From Nitrososphaeraceae archaeon (GTDB lineage Archaea > Thermoproteota > Nitrososphaeria > Nitrososphaerales > Nitrososphaeraceae), in the NCBI GenBank assembly GCA_025922715.1, contig JAICHH010000042.1, positions 1 through 13,506 on the forward strand: 13,506 nt of DNA, in the 5' to 3' direction. The position numbers and the translations under genes were made by a program. The stretch's first letter is position 1. Every line of letters starts with the position of its first letter. The notes beneath the pieces were generated by a model. That model was given only the letters and a program-made list of their open reading frames with translations. It was not told the origin of the DNA and ran no database searches. Shown here piece by piece: positions 13,410-13,506 of this stretch.

Positions 13410-13506
13410 ATGAAAGCAATTTGGAAAGATATCGTTTTGGCTGAAAGTAACTCGACAGTAGTAATTGAAGGAAACCATTATTTTCCTCCTGAATCTATTG
13501 ATAAAC
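13410..13506 (+). CDS. DUF427 family protein, 3' end missing
   Basis: The first 32 codons of a gene cut by the window edge. The translation begins MKAIWKDIVLAES and continues with TVVIEGNHYFPPESI, the characteristic start of the DUF427 family, small beta-rich proteins (about 90-130 residues) of unknown biochemical function found in bacteria and archaea. The ATG start agrees with the position where family members begin. The 145 bp gap upstream suggests it has its own promoter, with several TATA-like stretches around 13328-13356 but no single convincing one. An AAAGGAG sequence (13384-13390) resembles a ribosome binding site but ends 19 bases before the ATG, too far to be typical. Confidence 0.8.
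   Translation, partial: MKAIWKDIVLAESNSTVVIEGNHYFPPESIDK

Noticed and set aside
1..13506. Mobile elements, CRISPR arrays, tRNA or rRNA genes
   Set aside because: No transposase or integrase, no regularly spaced repeats, and no gap large or G/C-rich enough to hold a tRNA. The longest gene-free stretch is 181 bp.

Overview
The window looks like chromosomal DNA of an AT-rich archaeon, most likely an ammonia-oxidizing thaumarchaeon (Nitrososphaeria). The evidence is an archaeal L1-L10(P0) pair, a 20S proteasome beta subunit, an Lsm protein, a RIO2 kinase, a RadA/RadB-type recombinase paralogue, an MCT1-like PUA protein and the anaerobic-type (cbi) cobalamin genes. Promoters are archaeal TATA-like elements, Shine-Dalgarno sites are rare, and TTG/GTG starts are common. 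Low G+C and the gene mix would suit the Nitrososphaera/Nitrosocosmicus group, but the genus is a guess.

Layout. Positions 1-1356 hold the end of ribosomal protein L1 and all of L10/P0. Positions 1453-3740 hold an uncharacterised GHKL/Hsp90-like ATPase and a proteasome beta subunit whose catalytic Thr1 is replaced by Ala. Positions 3821-5560 hold citrate synthase and a PUA-domain RNA-binding protein. A RadA-like ATPase (minus strand) faces the latter and diverges from an Lsm gene, which is followed after 23 bp by a bacterial-type S-adenosylmethionine synthetase gene. The RIO2 kinase (minus strand) converges on metK and diverges from cbiD.

Positions 8903-12749 form a co-directional cobalamin block, cbiD - cbiG - cbiX - cbiC. 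CbiX inserts cobalt, CbiG opens the ring lactone, CbiD methylates C-1, and CbiC performs the last methyl migration to cobyrinate. MetK upstream makes the methyl donor these reactions use, although the intervening minus-strand gene shows it is not in the same operon. An SRPBCC-family protein follows cbiC after 14 bp, and the window ends in the first 32 codons of a DUF427 protein.

Most of the window is housekeeping and conserved. No mobile element, CRISPR array, tRNA or rRNA was seen, and I found no clear evidence of a wholly new system. The most notable points are the Thr1-less proteasome beta subunit, a fused two-domain CbiX whose N-terminal half has lost both metal-site histidines, a P0 protein without the usual acidic tail, and the GHKL ATPase of unknown function.
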